Shown piece by piece: positions 50,594 through 58,510 of a stretch of DNA of 64,000 nt. A program made the translations under genes and the position numbers. Position 1 is the stretch's first letter; every line of letters starts with the position of its first letter. This DNA is from UBA1381 sp964399965 (GTDB taxonomy: Bacteria; Bacillota; Clostridia; UBA1381): contig CAYNRX010000003.1 of NCBI GenBank assembly GCA_964399965.1, forward strand, positions 20,281 through 84,280, written 5' to 3'. The notes beneath the pieces are model-generated. The model saw only the letters and a list, made by a program, of their open reading frames with translations, had not been told where the DNA came from and made no database searches.

Positions 50594-53155
50594 TTATTTT
50601 ACGATAACAACTTCCTGGACAATGTCCTCGTATATCTTGATGAATACTCTGTTGTTCTCGTCCTCGTCAAAGGCCTGTATATCTCCCGTTGTGGAAACCT
50701 CTATATTGTTCTTGGACTTAGCGGTATCCACGGTGTAAACAGTCACGTCCGAAGCAAGGTCGTAGTTGACAGCGGCGCCGTCAGATACGCTCACGTTTAT
50801 CGAGGAAGCGAATTTCTTGGTCACCTTGCCGTATACCGTCACCAGATCCTCGGCCGGCTCACGGGTAAACTCTGTCTCTTTTTCGCTTACATCGAAGAGC
50901 ACTCTAAGGCTTACTATCTCACCATCGGCGTTCGTTCTGTACTGGATGATATCGCCGTTTTCCAGAGGCTGGTCGCTATTCTTCACCAGTATGCCCTCTT
51001 CCTCTGCCAAAAGCGATACTTCCTTGCCCTCAACAAATGCTGTCAGGTTATCCGTTACAGTATCCTCGCTGTTCACAGCTGTACCTACGGCCTTTACGAC
51101 CGCTATCGGGGCGTTGGCCTCCGCCGAAACCTCGGCGTTCGTTACCACTACCACGCCGGCGGAGAAATCCTCTTCCCTATCGTATACCACTGCGTTATAA
51201 GCCTGCTCGTCCTCAAAGAGCGACTTGTCGGCTATCGAATACTCGTCCGAACCATCGGGGATATTGAACACGATAGTCTTATCCGTTATCTTGACGCTGC
51301 CCAGCTTGGAAGTGGCGGCGTTGTATACGGCGTCCTCGAGTTTATAGTTCATCACGAACGCGGACTTATCGGCATTGCCTGTTGATGTGTTGTCCTTGGC
51401 AGTGTTTATAGCCGTCAGCTTGCCGGAGGTGTTTGTGCTGTAGGTCACCAGCTGACGCTCGGTGCCGTTGGCTTCCTCATTCTGAAGCTCTGTCACTACC
51501 TCGGAAGCCTTAACGCCGCTTCTGCCGTTGAAACGTATCTTGTCGTTGGCAGTAACGACTACCTCCTTGCCCTCCTTGGTGAAGAGCTTGAACTGTACTG
51601 CTTCCTCATTCGTATTCACATAAGCGCGCATGAGATAAGCGTAGTTGGTAGATCTTGCCGCTGTGGTATCAACAGCCGCTATCTTGCCCTCGATATCCAG
51701 GTAGAACGTACCCTCAAGTCCTATCGACAGCTCCTCGGTGTAGTTGGCTGCCGCCTCGTAGAGCTGGCCATCGATATAATAGCCGTCCTCACTTACCGAG
51801 GAGATCTTGCCCGCTACCTTATCGTTTGTCACGTACACATCGAACAGCTCTCCATCAATGCTCTCTGCTATCGAAAGCACGTCATACTCGGCAAGCTCGG
51901 ATACCTCCACGCTCTGGCCGTTCTTTGTTATCTGATACTCGACTTCGTCGTTAAGCTGTATCGTCGGCGCCCCATATTTATCGATTATCTTGCCGTTTGC
52001 TGTCACCTCTTCTACCACCATGTTGTAGAAGCTGGTAACGAACACTATATCATACTTTCCGTCACGGTCGGTGTCCAGAAGCGTGATGCCGCCGGCAGCG
52101 TCCGTCATATCCAAAAGCTCATCGTTCATCTCCTCATACTTGCCGTTATAGATAAGCACTGCTTCCGAAGAAAGCTCGGCTGTTTTCTTATTGGAGGAGT
52201 TTTTGTTCTCATAGTATTCTATCGCTTTGTTGGAATTTTTCTCGGTCACGGAGATGAAATTGTCCGCCGCTACAGAGAGGGTGGAGTTCTCCGACTTCTT
52301 GGGCATAGCAAGTATTATCACTTCGCCGTCCCTGCTGTCCTCAACGTAGTACACCACGTTGTGGCCGAAAAGATTGTTCATATTATAAGCGGTGTCATAG
52401 ACCTTGTCGCCTATCTTCACCTGACCGGCAGCCAAATTGGAGGAGCCGTCCAGGCTGGTGTTCTCAATAGCCGTAATCTGACCCTCGTGTCTGGTAACGT
52501 TTAAAACATCGTTTAAGAGAGTTTTGTCTACTACCTCGTATTTTGCAGATGTGCCGAAGCCTGTCTTTTCCATCAGCTTTACATCCAGAGCGTTGGATGT
52601 CATATAAGCAACGTTTCCTCTGGTGATAGCCTCGTTCGTGCTGCCCTCCACGTTCTTGTTTATGCCGTTGGAGGAGCCGACACTGATATAACCGGTCGGA
52701 TAACCGCCCTTATCGTCAGCCATCGGCGTATAGCCGGTAGCTCTTACCATTATCGCCATAGCCTCGGCGTAGGTTATCGAATCGTTGGGACGGAAGTTGC
52801 CGTCGCCGTCGCCCTCGATAAGCCCCTGAGCAGTAGCGATATTGATATAGCCGTTCGCCCAGTGGTCTGTGCCCACATCGTTGAACTTCGTCTCGCCCTT
52901 GGATGATTCCGCCGCGCTCTCAAGACCCATTGCGTGCACCGCCATCTTGGCAACCTCTGAACGGATTATCGTATCGTCAAGACGAAACTCGCCGTTCTCA
53001 TCTCCGTTCATTATCCCCAGTGCTCTTAATATCTGCACCGGCTCCTCAAACCTTGTGCCGCTAACGTCCTCGGGAACGTTCATCGCCATCGCTCCCATAG
53101 AGCCAGAGGCGATCATAGCTGCCAGAAGTGCGCTTAACAAGTTCTTTCCTTTCAT
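50594..53155 (-). CDS. Major SLH-domain surface protein
   Basis: An 853-residue exported protein. Signal peptide GKNLLSALLAAMIASGSMGAMA; SLH domain 1 EDVSGTRFEEPVQILRALG with ENGEFRLDDTIIRSEVA (about 26-78); SLH 2 FNDVGTDHWANGYINIATAQG with GNFRPNDSITYAEA (about 86-140); SLH 3 (about 146-195). The remaining 650 residues are Thr/Val/Asp/Glu-rich beta modules of no known family, as in S-layer proteins (GQITAIENTSLDGSS, GKISSVSEDGYY, GKVTKKFASSINV are recurring forms). The start at 53155 is set by AAGGAGGTC 9 bases upstream. A good promoter and a GGGGC hairpin leader lie upstream. This could be the S-layer or a main wall scaffold. Confidence 0.88.
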   Translation of the reverse strand: MKGKNLLSALLAAMIASGSMGAMAMNVPEDVSGTRFEEPVQILRALGIMNGDENGEFRLDDTIIRSEVAKMAVHAMGLESAAESSKGETKFNDVGTDHWANGYINIATAQGLIEGDGDGNFRPNDSITYAEAMAIMVRATGYTPMADDKGGYPTGYISVGSSNGINKNVEGSTNEAITRGNVAYMTSNALDVKLMEKTGFGTSAKYEVVDKTLLNDVLNVTRHEGQITAIENTSLDGSSNLAAGQVKIGDKVYDTAYNMNNLFGHNVVYYVEDSRDGEVIILAMPKKSENSTLSVAADNFISVTEKNSNKAIEYYENKNSSNKKTAELSSEAVLIYNGKYEEMNDELLDMTDAAGGITLLDTDRDGKYDIVFVTSFYNMVVEEVTANGKIIDKYGAPTIQLNDEVEYQITKNGQSVEVSELAEYDVLSIAESIDGELFDVYVTNDKVAGKISSVSEDGYYIDGQLYEAAANYTEELSIGLEGTFYLDIEGKIAAVDTTAARSTNYAYLMRAYVNTNEEAVQFKLFTKEGKEVVVTANDKIRFNGRSGVKASEVVTELQNEEANGTERQLVTYSTNTSGKLTAINTAKDNTSTGNADKSAFVMNYKLEDAVYNAATSKLGSVKITDKTIVFNIPDGSDEYSIADKSLFEDEQAYNAVVYDREEDFSAGVVVVTNAEVSAEANAPIAVVKAVGTAVNSEDTVTDNLTAFVEGKEVSLLAEEEGILVKNSDQPLENGDIIQYRTNADGEIVSLRVLFDVSEKETEFTREPAEDLVTVYGKVTKKFASSINVSVSDGAAVNYDLASDVTVYTVDTAKSKNNIEVSTTGDIQAFDEDENNRVFIKIYEDIVQEVVIVK

Positions 53156-53177
53156 TAAGTTGACCTCCTTAAAGTCC

Positions 53178-53272
53178 GGGGCTTTTGGCCCCCTGTACAT
53201 AACTTCTTCCGGCTGACCGTTGTCTTATGTCAACCTTGACTACATCATACACGATTTTATGCATGGTTTCAA
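53178..53272 (-). promoter_or_regulatory. Promoter and leader hairpin of the major SLH gene
   Basis: Minus strand TTGAAA (53267-53272), 17 bp, TATGAT (53244-53249). The leader of about 80 bases contains the hairpin GGGGGCCAAAAGCCCC (about 53180-53196) just before the ribosome site; such a 5' hairpin may stabilise an abundant mRNA. Confidence 0.7.
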
Positions 53273-53370
53273 GCCATAATTTTTGGTAAACCGACTTTAT
53301 CGGAGGACAATATATATGTAGGAACATTAAAATTTTAACAGTAATTTTCAGATTTGGAAAAATATACATA

Positions 53371-53420
53371 AAAAATAGGCCGTCCGATATACCGCGGTCG
53401 ATATACCGGACGCGCCTTTT
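53371..53420 (-). terminator. Terminator of gpmI
   Basis: Minus strand GGCGCGTCCGGTATATC pairs with GGTATATCGGACGGCC, with small bulges, and is followed by TATTTTTTAT. The rest of the gap 53273-53370 holds nothing else evident. Confidence 0.75.
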
Positions 53421-53433
53421 GCAGTCATACGAT

Positions 53434-54987
53434 TTACTTTTCTATCAGGCTCTGACCGGTCATCTCCGCCGGTTTATCAAGCCCCATCAGATCAAGCATA
53501 GTCGGCGTAAGGTCGGCCAGCCTGCCCTCGTGCAGCTTCACATCGCCTGCGCCCAGCAGGATAAAGGGCACAGGATAGGTGGTATGCGCCGTGAACGGCT
53601 CGCCGGTCTGCTGATCGACCATGCAGTCGGCATTGCCGTGGTCGGCGGTGATAAGCACCTTGCCGCCCTTGGCCATTATAGCGTCTACGACCTTGCCCAG
53701 GCACTCGTCAACAGCTTCCACCGCTTTAACGGCAGCCTCGAACACGCCGGTATGACCGACCATGTCGCAGTTAGCGAAGTTTAGGATAATGCAGTCATAC
53801 TTATCCTCATTTATCAGCTCCACGCAAGCATCCGCCACAAGATAAGCGCTCATCTCCGGCTGCATATCGTAGGTGGCTACCTTGGGGGAAGGGATCAGCT
53901 TTCTGTCCTCGCCCTCATACACATCCTCCACGCCGCCGTTGAAGAAGAAGGTAACGTGCGCGTACTTCTCGGTCTCCGCTATCCTAAGCTGCGTATAGCC
54001 CTTCTTGGAGATATATTCGCCAAAGGTATTGGTAAGCTTTTCCGGCTTAAAGGCAACATCCACATTGGGCATCGACGCATCATACTGCGTCATGCACACG
54101 TAATGCACAGGGAAAAACTCCCGCTCAAAGCCTGTAAAATCAGCGTCCACAAGCGTCCTTGTTATCTCCCTTGCTCTGTCGGGACGGAAGTTGAAGCATA
54201 CGACCGAATCATTGGCGGATATCTTCGCTACCGGCTGACCGTTTTCGATCACCGTTGCCGGGATTATGAACTCATCGGTTATCAGGGCGCCGTTTTCGTC
54301 CTTTGTCTCGTAGGAGGTCTCCATCATCGAGATTACGTCCTCTGTGGGAACGCCCTCTCCGCGGACGATGGCCTTATACGCCTTTTCCACACGATCCCAG
54401 TTGGTATCCCTGTCCATGGCGTAATATCTGCCCATAACGTTGGCTATCTTGCCTACGCCCAGCTCATCCATCTTCGCCTGCAGCTCAGCCAGAAAATCAA
54501 CACCGGAAGTCGGCGAAACGTCTCTGCCGTCCATTATGCAGTGCACGTATACCTTGGTAAGCCCCTGTCTCTTCGCAAAATCAAGAAGCCCGAAAAGGTG
54601 CTCGATATGGCTGTGCACGCCGCCGTTAGAAAGAAGGCCGATAAAGTGCAGCGCCGAATCATGCTCCTTGCAGTTGGCGGCCGCCTTTAAAAGAGCCTCG
54701 TTCCGGAAGATGTCACCGTCCTCGATGGACTTGGTTATTCTTGTAAGCTCCTGGTAAACTATGCGTCCCGCGCCGATATTGGTGTGGCCGACCTCGGAGT
54801 TGCCCATCTGCCCATCGGGAAGCCCTACGTCAAGGCCGCTGGCGAAAAGGCGCGTATGAGGATATTTTGCCATATAACTGTCGATATTCGGTTTATTGGC
54901 CGCCTTGATGGCGTTGCCATGCTCGGCCGTGATGTCATTAAGGCCGAAGCCGTCCAGAATGATCAAAGCGATCGGTGATTTTGACAT
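53434..54987 (-). CDS. gpmI: Phosphoglycerate mutase, cofactor-independent
   Basis: A 517-residue enzyme converting 3- to 2-phosphoglycerate with two manganese ions. ALIILDGFGLND at residue 7 is the first metal motif, the phosphoserine is in PDGQMGNSEVGHTNIGAGR near 62, IMDGRDVSPTSG near 150, and the second metal cluster includes ADHGNAD near 445 and HTTYPVPFI. Normal length. AAAGGAG is upstream. It is downstream of tpiA with a terminator in between. Confidence 0.96.
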   Translation of the reverse strand: MSKSPIALIILDGFGLNDITAEHGNAIKAANKPNIDSYMAKYPHTRLFASGLDVGLPDGQMGNSEVGHTNIGAGRIVYQELTRITKSIEDGDIFRNEALLKAAANCKEHDSALHFIGLLSNGGVHSHIEHLFGLLDFAKRQGLTKVYVHCIMDGRDVSPTSGVDFLAELQAKMDELGVGKIANVMGRYYAMDRDTNWDRVEKAYKAIVRGEGVPTEDVISMMETSYETKDENGALITDEFIIPATVIENGQPVAKISANDSVVCFNFRPDRAREITRTLVDADFTGFEREFFPVHYVCMTQYDASMPNVDVAFKPEKLTNTFGEYISKKGYTQLRIAETEKYAHVTFFFNGGVEDVYEGEDRKLIPSPKVATYDMQPEMSAYLVADACVELINEDKYDCIILNFANCDMVGHTGVFEAAVKAVEAVDECLGKVVDAIMAKGGKVLITADHGNADCMVDQQTGEPFTAHTTYPVPFILLGAGDVKLHEGRLADLTPTMLDLMGLDKPAEMTGQSLIEK

Positions 54988-55023
54988 TAAATCATCTCCT
55001 TTAAGATAAAAAATTTATTGGCA

Positions 55024-55068
55024 GACAAAAAGGGGCCGACCCGGCAAATGCCGAAAGTAAGCCCCTTA
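55024..55068 (-). terminator. Terminator after tpiA
   Basis: Minus strand AAGGGGC and GCCCCTT enclose an inner CGGCA/TGCCG pair, followed by TTTG. gpmI would then need readthrough or its own promoter; none was clear. Confidence 0.7.
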
Positions 55069-55076
55069 ATGCATCA

Positions 55077-55829
55077 TTATTTAGCAGCCTCTGTTATCTT
55101 GGCGAAATCAGCCGACTTCAGCGAAGCTCCGCCGATAAGTCCGCCGTCGATATTGGGCTTTGACAGAAGCTCAGCAGCATTCGAGGCGTTCATGCTGCCG
55201 CCGTACTGGATAGTAACAGCCTTGGCGGTCTCTTCATCGTAGAGCGAGGAAAGTATCGCTCTGATACCGCCGCATACCTCCTCCGCCTGCTCGGCTGTGG
55301 CCGTCTTACCGGTACCGATAGCCCAGATCGGCTCGTAAGCAACCACTACCTTGGCCGCGTCAGCCGCACTGATACCGGCAAACGCCTTCTTTATCTGGAT
55401 AGCGATAAGATCCATCGTTATCCCTGCTTCCCTCTGCTCAAGCGATTCGCCCACGCATACGATAGGCAAAAGTCCCTTTTCCAGAGCCTTTATCGTCTTT
55501 TTGTTGACCGTCTCGTCAGTCTCGGCAAAATACTGCCGTCTTTCGGAATGGCCGATGATAACGTAAGTTACGCCCAAATCATTGAGCATATCGGCGCTGA
55601 CCTCGCCGGTATAGGCGCCCTTGTCCTCAAAATGCAGATTCTCCGCGCCGATCTTCACGTGCGTGCCCTCCGCGCCTTTTATAGCCTCGGACAGGTTCAC
55701 AAACGGTGTGCAGCATACGACCTCGCAGGAGGCTCCCTTTGTCGCCTCGGCTACCTCTTTAACAAACTCGCAGGTCTCGGAAGGAAGCTTGTTCATTTTC
55801 CAGTTTCCGGCAATTATATATTTTCCCAT
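55077..55829 (-). CDS. tpiA: Triosephosphate isomerase
   Basis: A 250-residue TIM barrel. The catalytic lysine is in IAGNWKMNK near residue 11, histidine in IGHSERRQYF near 95, and glutamate in VVAYEPIWAIGTG near 167, with GGSMNASNAAELL near the end. The start at 55829 is set by AAGGAG 9 bases upstream. It lies 47 bp downstream of pgk. Confidence 0.97.
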   Translation of the reverse strand: MGKYIIAGNWKMNKLPSETCEFVKEVAEATKGASCEVVCCTPFVNLSEAIKGAEGTHVKIGAENLHFEDKGAYTGEVSADMLNDLGVTYVIIGHSERRQYFAETDETVNKKTIKALEKGLLPIVCVGESLEQREAGITMDLIAIQIKKAFAGISAADAAKVVVAYEPIWAIGTGKTATAEQAEEVCGGIRAILSSLYDEETAKAVTIQYGGSMNASNAAELLSKPNIDGGLIGGASLKSADFAKITEAAK

Positions 55830-55860
55830 CGCGTTTATCTCCTTTTGATTATTTCTTACA

Positions 55861-55882
55861 GTCAATTGCGAAACTTTTATTT
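55861..55882. repeat. Possible fragment of the dispersed repeat
   Basis: GTCAATTGCGAAA followed by CTTTTATTT matches two separate parts of the repeat (its end and the AACTTTTATTTTC arm). The fragment covers the pgk stop codon. The match is short and could be chance. Confidence 0.4.
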
Positions 55883-57076
55883 ATCAGTAAGAGCGGCGAT
55901 ACCCGGCAGCTCCTTGCCCTCCAGAAATTCCATGGAAGCTCCGCCGCCTGTCGATATGTGGCTCATCTTGTCGCCCAGACCGGCCTGGTTCACAGCAGCA
56001 ACACTGTCACCGCCGCCGATTATCGTGATAGCATCGATATCCGCCAGCACCTTGGCAATAGCGTTCGTGCCCTTAGCAAAGTTAGGCATCTCAAATACGC
56101 CCATGGGGCCGTTCCATACGACCGTCTTAGCGTCCTTTACAGCCTCGGAGAACAGCTCTATCGTCTTGGGGCCGATATCGAGTCCCTGCCAGCCATCGGG
56201 GATACCCTCCTCAGAGGTCACTACCTTGGAAGGAGCATCGTTGTCAAAAGCCTGGGTGATGACTGTATCTACCGGTATCAAGAGCTTTACGCCCTTGTCC
56301 TTAGCCTTGGCCATCATTTCCTTGGCATAGTCGATGTAATCCTCCTCCAAAAGCGAATCGCCCACCGGCTCTCCTGTCGCCTTCATAAATGTATAAGCCA
56401 TACCGCCGCCGATTATCAGTGTATCCACCTTTTCCAGGAGGTTATTTATAACGGATATCTTCGATGATACCTTTGAGCCGCCCAGTATAGCCGCCAGCGG
56501 TCTTTTGGGGTTGTTTACCGCATTGCCCAGGAAATCTATCTCCTTCTGGATAAGGTATCCGGCAGCGGCTGTCGGCAGGTACTTTGTAACGCCGACATTC
56601 GAGCAGTGAGCACGATGAGCGGTGCCGAAGGCATCGTTTACGAACAGATCGGCCAGAGAAGCAAGCTCCTCGGAGAAGCTGTCCGCATTCTTCGTCTCTT
56701 CCGCTCTATATCTGGTGTTTTCCAGGAGCACAACATCACCGTCAGCCATCTTGGCGACCGCAGCCTTGGCATTCTCGCCGACAACGTTGTCGTCAGCCGC
56801 AAAAACCACTTCCTTGCCCAGCTTTTCCGAAAGCCTCTTGGCTACCGGAGCCAGCGACAATGAGGGCACGGGCTGTCCCTTGGGCTTGCCCATATGCGAG
56901 CAGAGTATTACCCGGGCGCCGTTATCCATAAGATACTTGATGGTCGGAAGCGCGCCGACGATTCTGTTCTCGTCGGTGATATTTCCCTCGCTATCGAGCG
57001 GAACGTTGAAATCACAGCGGACAAGCACCTTTTTGCCGCGCACGTCCAGATCTTCTACGCTTACCTTGTTGTACAT
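55877..57076 (-). CDS. pgk: Phosphoglycerate kinase
   Basis: A 399-residue glycolytic kinase that forms ATP from 1,3-bisphosphoglycerate. KVLVRCDFNVPL near residue 15, SHMGKPKGQ near 60, GTAHRAHCSNVG near 165, LGGSKVSSKI near 202, and the nucleotide-site GPMGVFEMPNFAKGT near 330 with GGGDSVAAV near 370. The start at 57076 follows GAGGTG. A repeat copy begins 31 bp upstream of the ATG. gap is not in the window. Confidence 0.97.
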   Translation of the reverse strand: MYNKVSVEDLDVRGKKVLVRCDFNVPLDSEGNITDENRIVGALPTIKYLMDNGARVILCSHMGKPKGQPVPSLSLAPVAKRLSEKLGKEVVFAADDNVVGENAKAAVAKMADGDVVLLENTRYRAEETKNADSFSEELASLADLFVNDAFGTAHRAHCSNVGVTKYLPTAAAGYLIQKEIDFLGNAVNNPKRPLAAILGGSKVSSKISVINNLLEKVDTLIIGGGMAYTFMKATGEPVGDSLLEEDYIDYAKEMMAKAKDKGVKLLIPVDTVITQAFDNDAPSKVVTSEEGIPDGWQGLDIGPKTIELFSEAVKDAKTVVWNGPMGVFEMPNFAKGTNAIAKVLADIDAITIIGGGDSVAAVNQAGLGDKMSHISTGGGASMEFLEGKELPGIAALTDK

Positions 57077-57107
57077 AATAAAACACCTCGTTTTAATATT
57101 TTTTTTA

Positions 57108-57316
57108 GTCAATTGCGAAACCTTTTCGCAATTGATCTCTGGCTAAGGAAGAAAATAAAAGTTCCGTTGATTGGCGGTCTACGACCGCTGAAACTTTTAT
57201 TTTCGCAATTTTTGACGCGCATGTCGTCAAAAATTGATTGAAATTCGAGGGTTTCACCCTCGAGCTCCCAAAAATAATGAAATAATTGTAAAACGCTGCC
57301 GCGTTTTGCAATTATC
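57108..57316. repeat. Palindromic dispersed repeat, copy B (209 bp, inverted)
   Basis: The reverse complement matches copy A almost throughout but lacks about 65 bp from the middle of its third hairpin. It keeps the terminal hairpins (GTCAATTGCGAAA/TTTTCGCAATTGA; ATTGTAAAACGC/GCGTTTTGCAAT), the CGAGGG/CCCTCG hairpin and the GAAAATAAAAGTT/AACTTTTATTTTC arm. It lies 31 bp before the pgk ATG, with the CAATTGAC end toward the gene. Confidence 0.92.
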
Positions 57317-57524
57317 TAATATTTTTTCATATTATCATAAGAACCGGCTCTGTTTGAGCCTGTCCTTTTTATACATATATATTGTATCTTAAATCATCAT
57401 TTTTTGCAAGAGATTTTTTGAAAAATGTTGGGAGAATTTTAACATCCGCTTTGGCACATATGTACAAAACTGTTATTGGCGCGTTATTTTTATGAAAAAT
57501 TTTATTAAAATCTACAAAAACCTA

Positions 57525-57553
57525 TTGCAATGATAGGAATAATGTGATATAAT
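57525..57553 (+). promoter_or_regulatory. Promoter of the stalk/PepSY protein gene
   Basis: TTGCAA (57525-57530), 17 bp, TATAAT (57548-57553), 35 bp before the ATG. The gap 57317-57524 otherwise holds a GGCTC/GAGCC hairpin and AT-rich sequence without a gene. Confidence 0.82.
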
Positions 57554-57588
57554 ATAGATACCATAAACAAAAAAGGAGATGATCGGTC

Positions 57589-58419
57589 ATGAAGAAGAGA
57601 ACGATAGCCTTAGCGCTTGGAGCCCTGTGTATGGTAAGCGCGGCAGCCGGAGCTGCTGCGACCGGGATAGTTCAGCAGATACAGGCTGAGCTGCGCGGTG
57701 ATTTTACGATCGTTATAGACGGGCAGACACGCACGTTCAAGAATGTGAACGGCGATACCGTATACCCACTTTTGTATGAAGGAACGACCTATCTCCCGGT
57801 AAGAGCGATCGGAGAATTGATGGGCAAGACGGTGTATTGGTTTGAGGACGAAAAAAGGGTGGAGCTGAGAGATGAGACCTCCACGGTCACTGACGCCGAT
57901 GTGATAATAAACGGCGGGAACGCATCCTCCGGCGGCGGAGGCGGCGCGGCCGTTAATCCGGCGCCCGCAGACGGCGGTATCACCGTAGAGGACGCTAAGC
58001 GCATAGCCGCCGAGAAAGCGGGCTTTACCGTGGACGAGGTGCAGTTTAAGCGCACGGAGCTCGACCGCGACGACGGCGTAGTGCATTACGAGGTGGAATT
58101 TTGGAAGGACAACACCGAATATTCGGCTGATATCCGCGTATCCGATGGAGCGATACTGAGCTGGGATATCGATGTTGAGGGCAGTGCACCCCCGGCTGTT
58201 TCCGGCGAGGGGATAACCGCGGATGATGCTAAGCGTATAGCCGCCGAGAAAGCGGGCTTTACCGTGGACGAGGTGCGGTTTGATCGCACGGAGCTTGACC
58301 GCGATGACGGAGTTTTACGCTATGAGGTGGAATTTTGGAAGGACGGCGTTGAATACTCGGCCGATATCCGCGTATCCGACGGCGTGATCCTCGAGTGGGA
58401 CGTGGACCGTGATGACTAA
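57589..58419 (+). CDS. Secreted protein with copper-amine-oxidase-like stalk domain and two PepSY domains
   Basis: A 276-residue exported protein. Signal peptide at 1-26; residues about 38-97 are a stalk domain of the copper amine oxidase N-domain type (IVIDGQTRTFKNVNGDTVYPLLYEGTTYLPVRAIGELMG); a Gly-rich linker near 112-120; then two PepSY domains, about 130-185 and 208-265, each with DAKRIAAEKAGFTVDEV and YSADIRVSDG. PepSY domains are often protease inhibitory or regulatory modules of the wall. The two copies are nearly identical at DNA level. AAAGGAG precedes the ATG. Confidence 0.87.
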   Translation: MKKRTIALALGALCMVSAAAGAAATGIVQQIQAELRGDFTIVIDGQTRTFKNVNGDTVYPLLYEGTTYLPVRAIGELMGKTVYWFEDEKRVELRDETSTVTDADVIINGGNASSGGGGGAAVNPAPADGGITVEDAKRIAAEKAGFTVDEVQFKRTELDRDDGVVHYEVEFWKDNTEYSADIRVSDGAILSWDIDVEGSAPPAVSGEGITADDAKRIAAEKAGFTVDEVRFDRTELDRDDGVLRYEVEFWKDGVEYSADIRVSDGVILEWDVDRDD

Positions 58420-58451
58420 GGTCCGTCCCTCAGAGCACAGATAATATAAAC

Positions 58452-58510
58452 ACCGCCTGCATACTGCGGCTTTTTCACAAGCCCTGCGGTATGCAGGCGG
58501 TATATTTTTT
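58452..58510. terminator. Bidirectional terminator
   Basis: ACCGCCTGCATAC (58452-58464) and GTATGCAGGCGGT (58489-58501) form a 13-bp perfect stem with inner GC pairs and TATATTTTTT after on the plus strand. It separates the convergent PepSY and GH2 genes. Confidence 0.82.

Noticed and set aside
53956..54690. Long plus-strand frame opposite gpmI
   Set aside because: Shadow of the gpmI gene; Arg/His/Leu-rich and without motifs.
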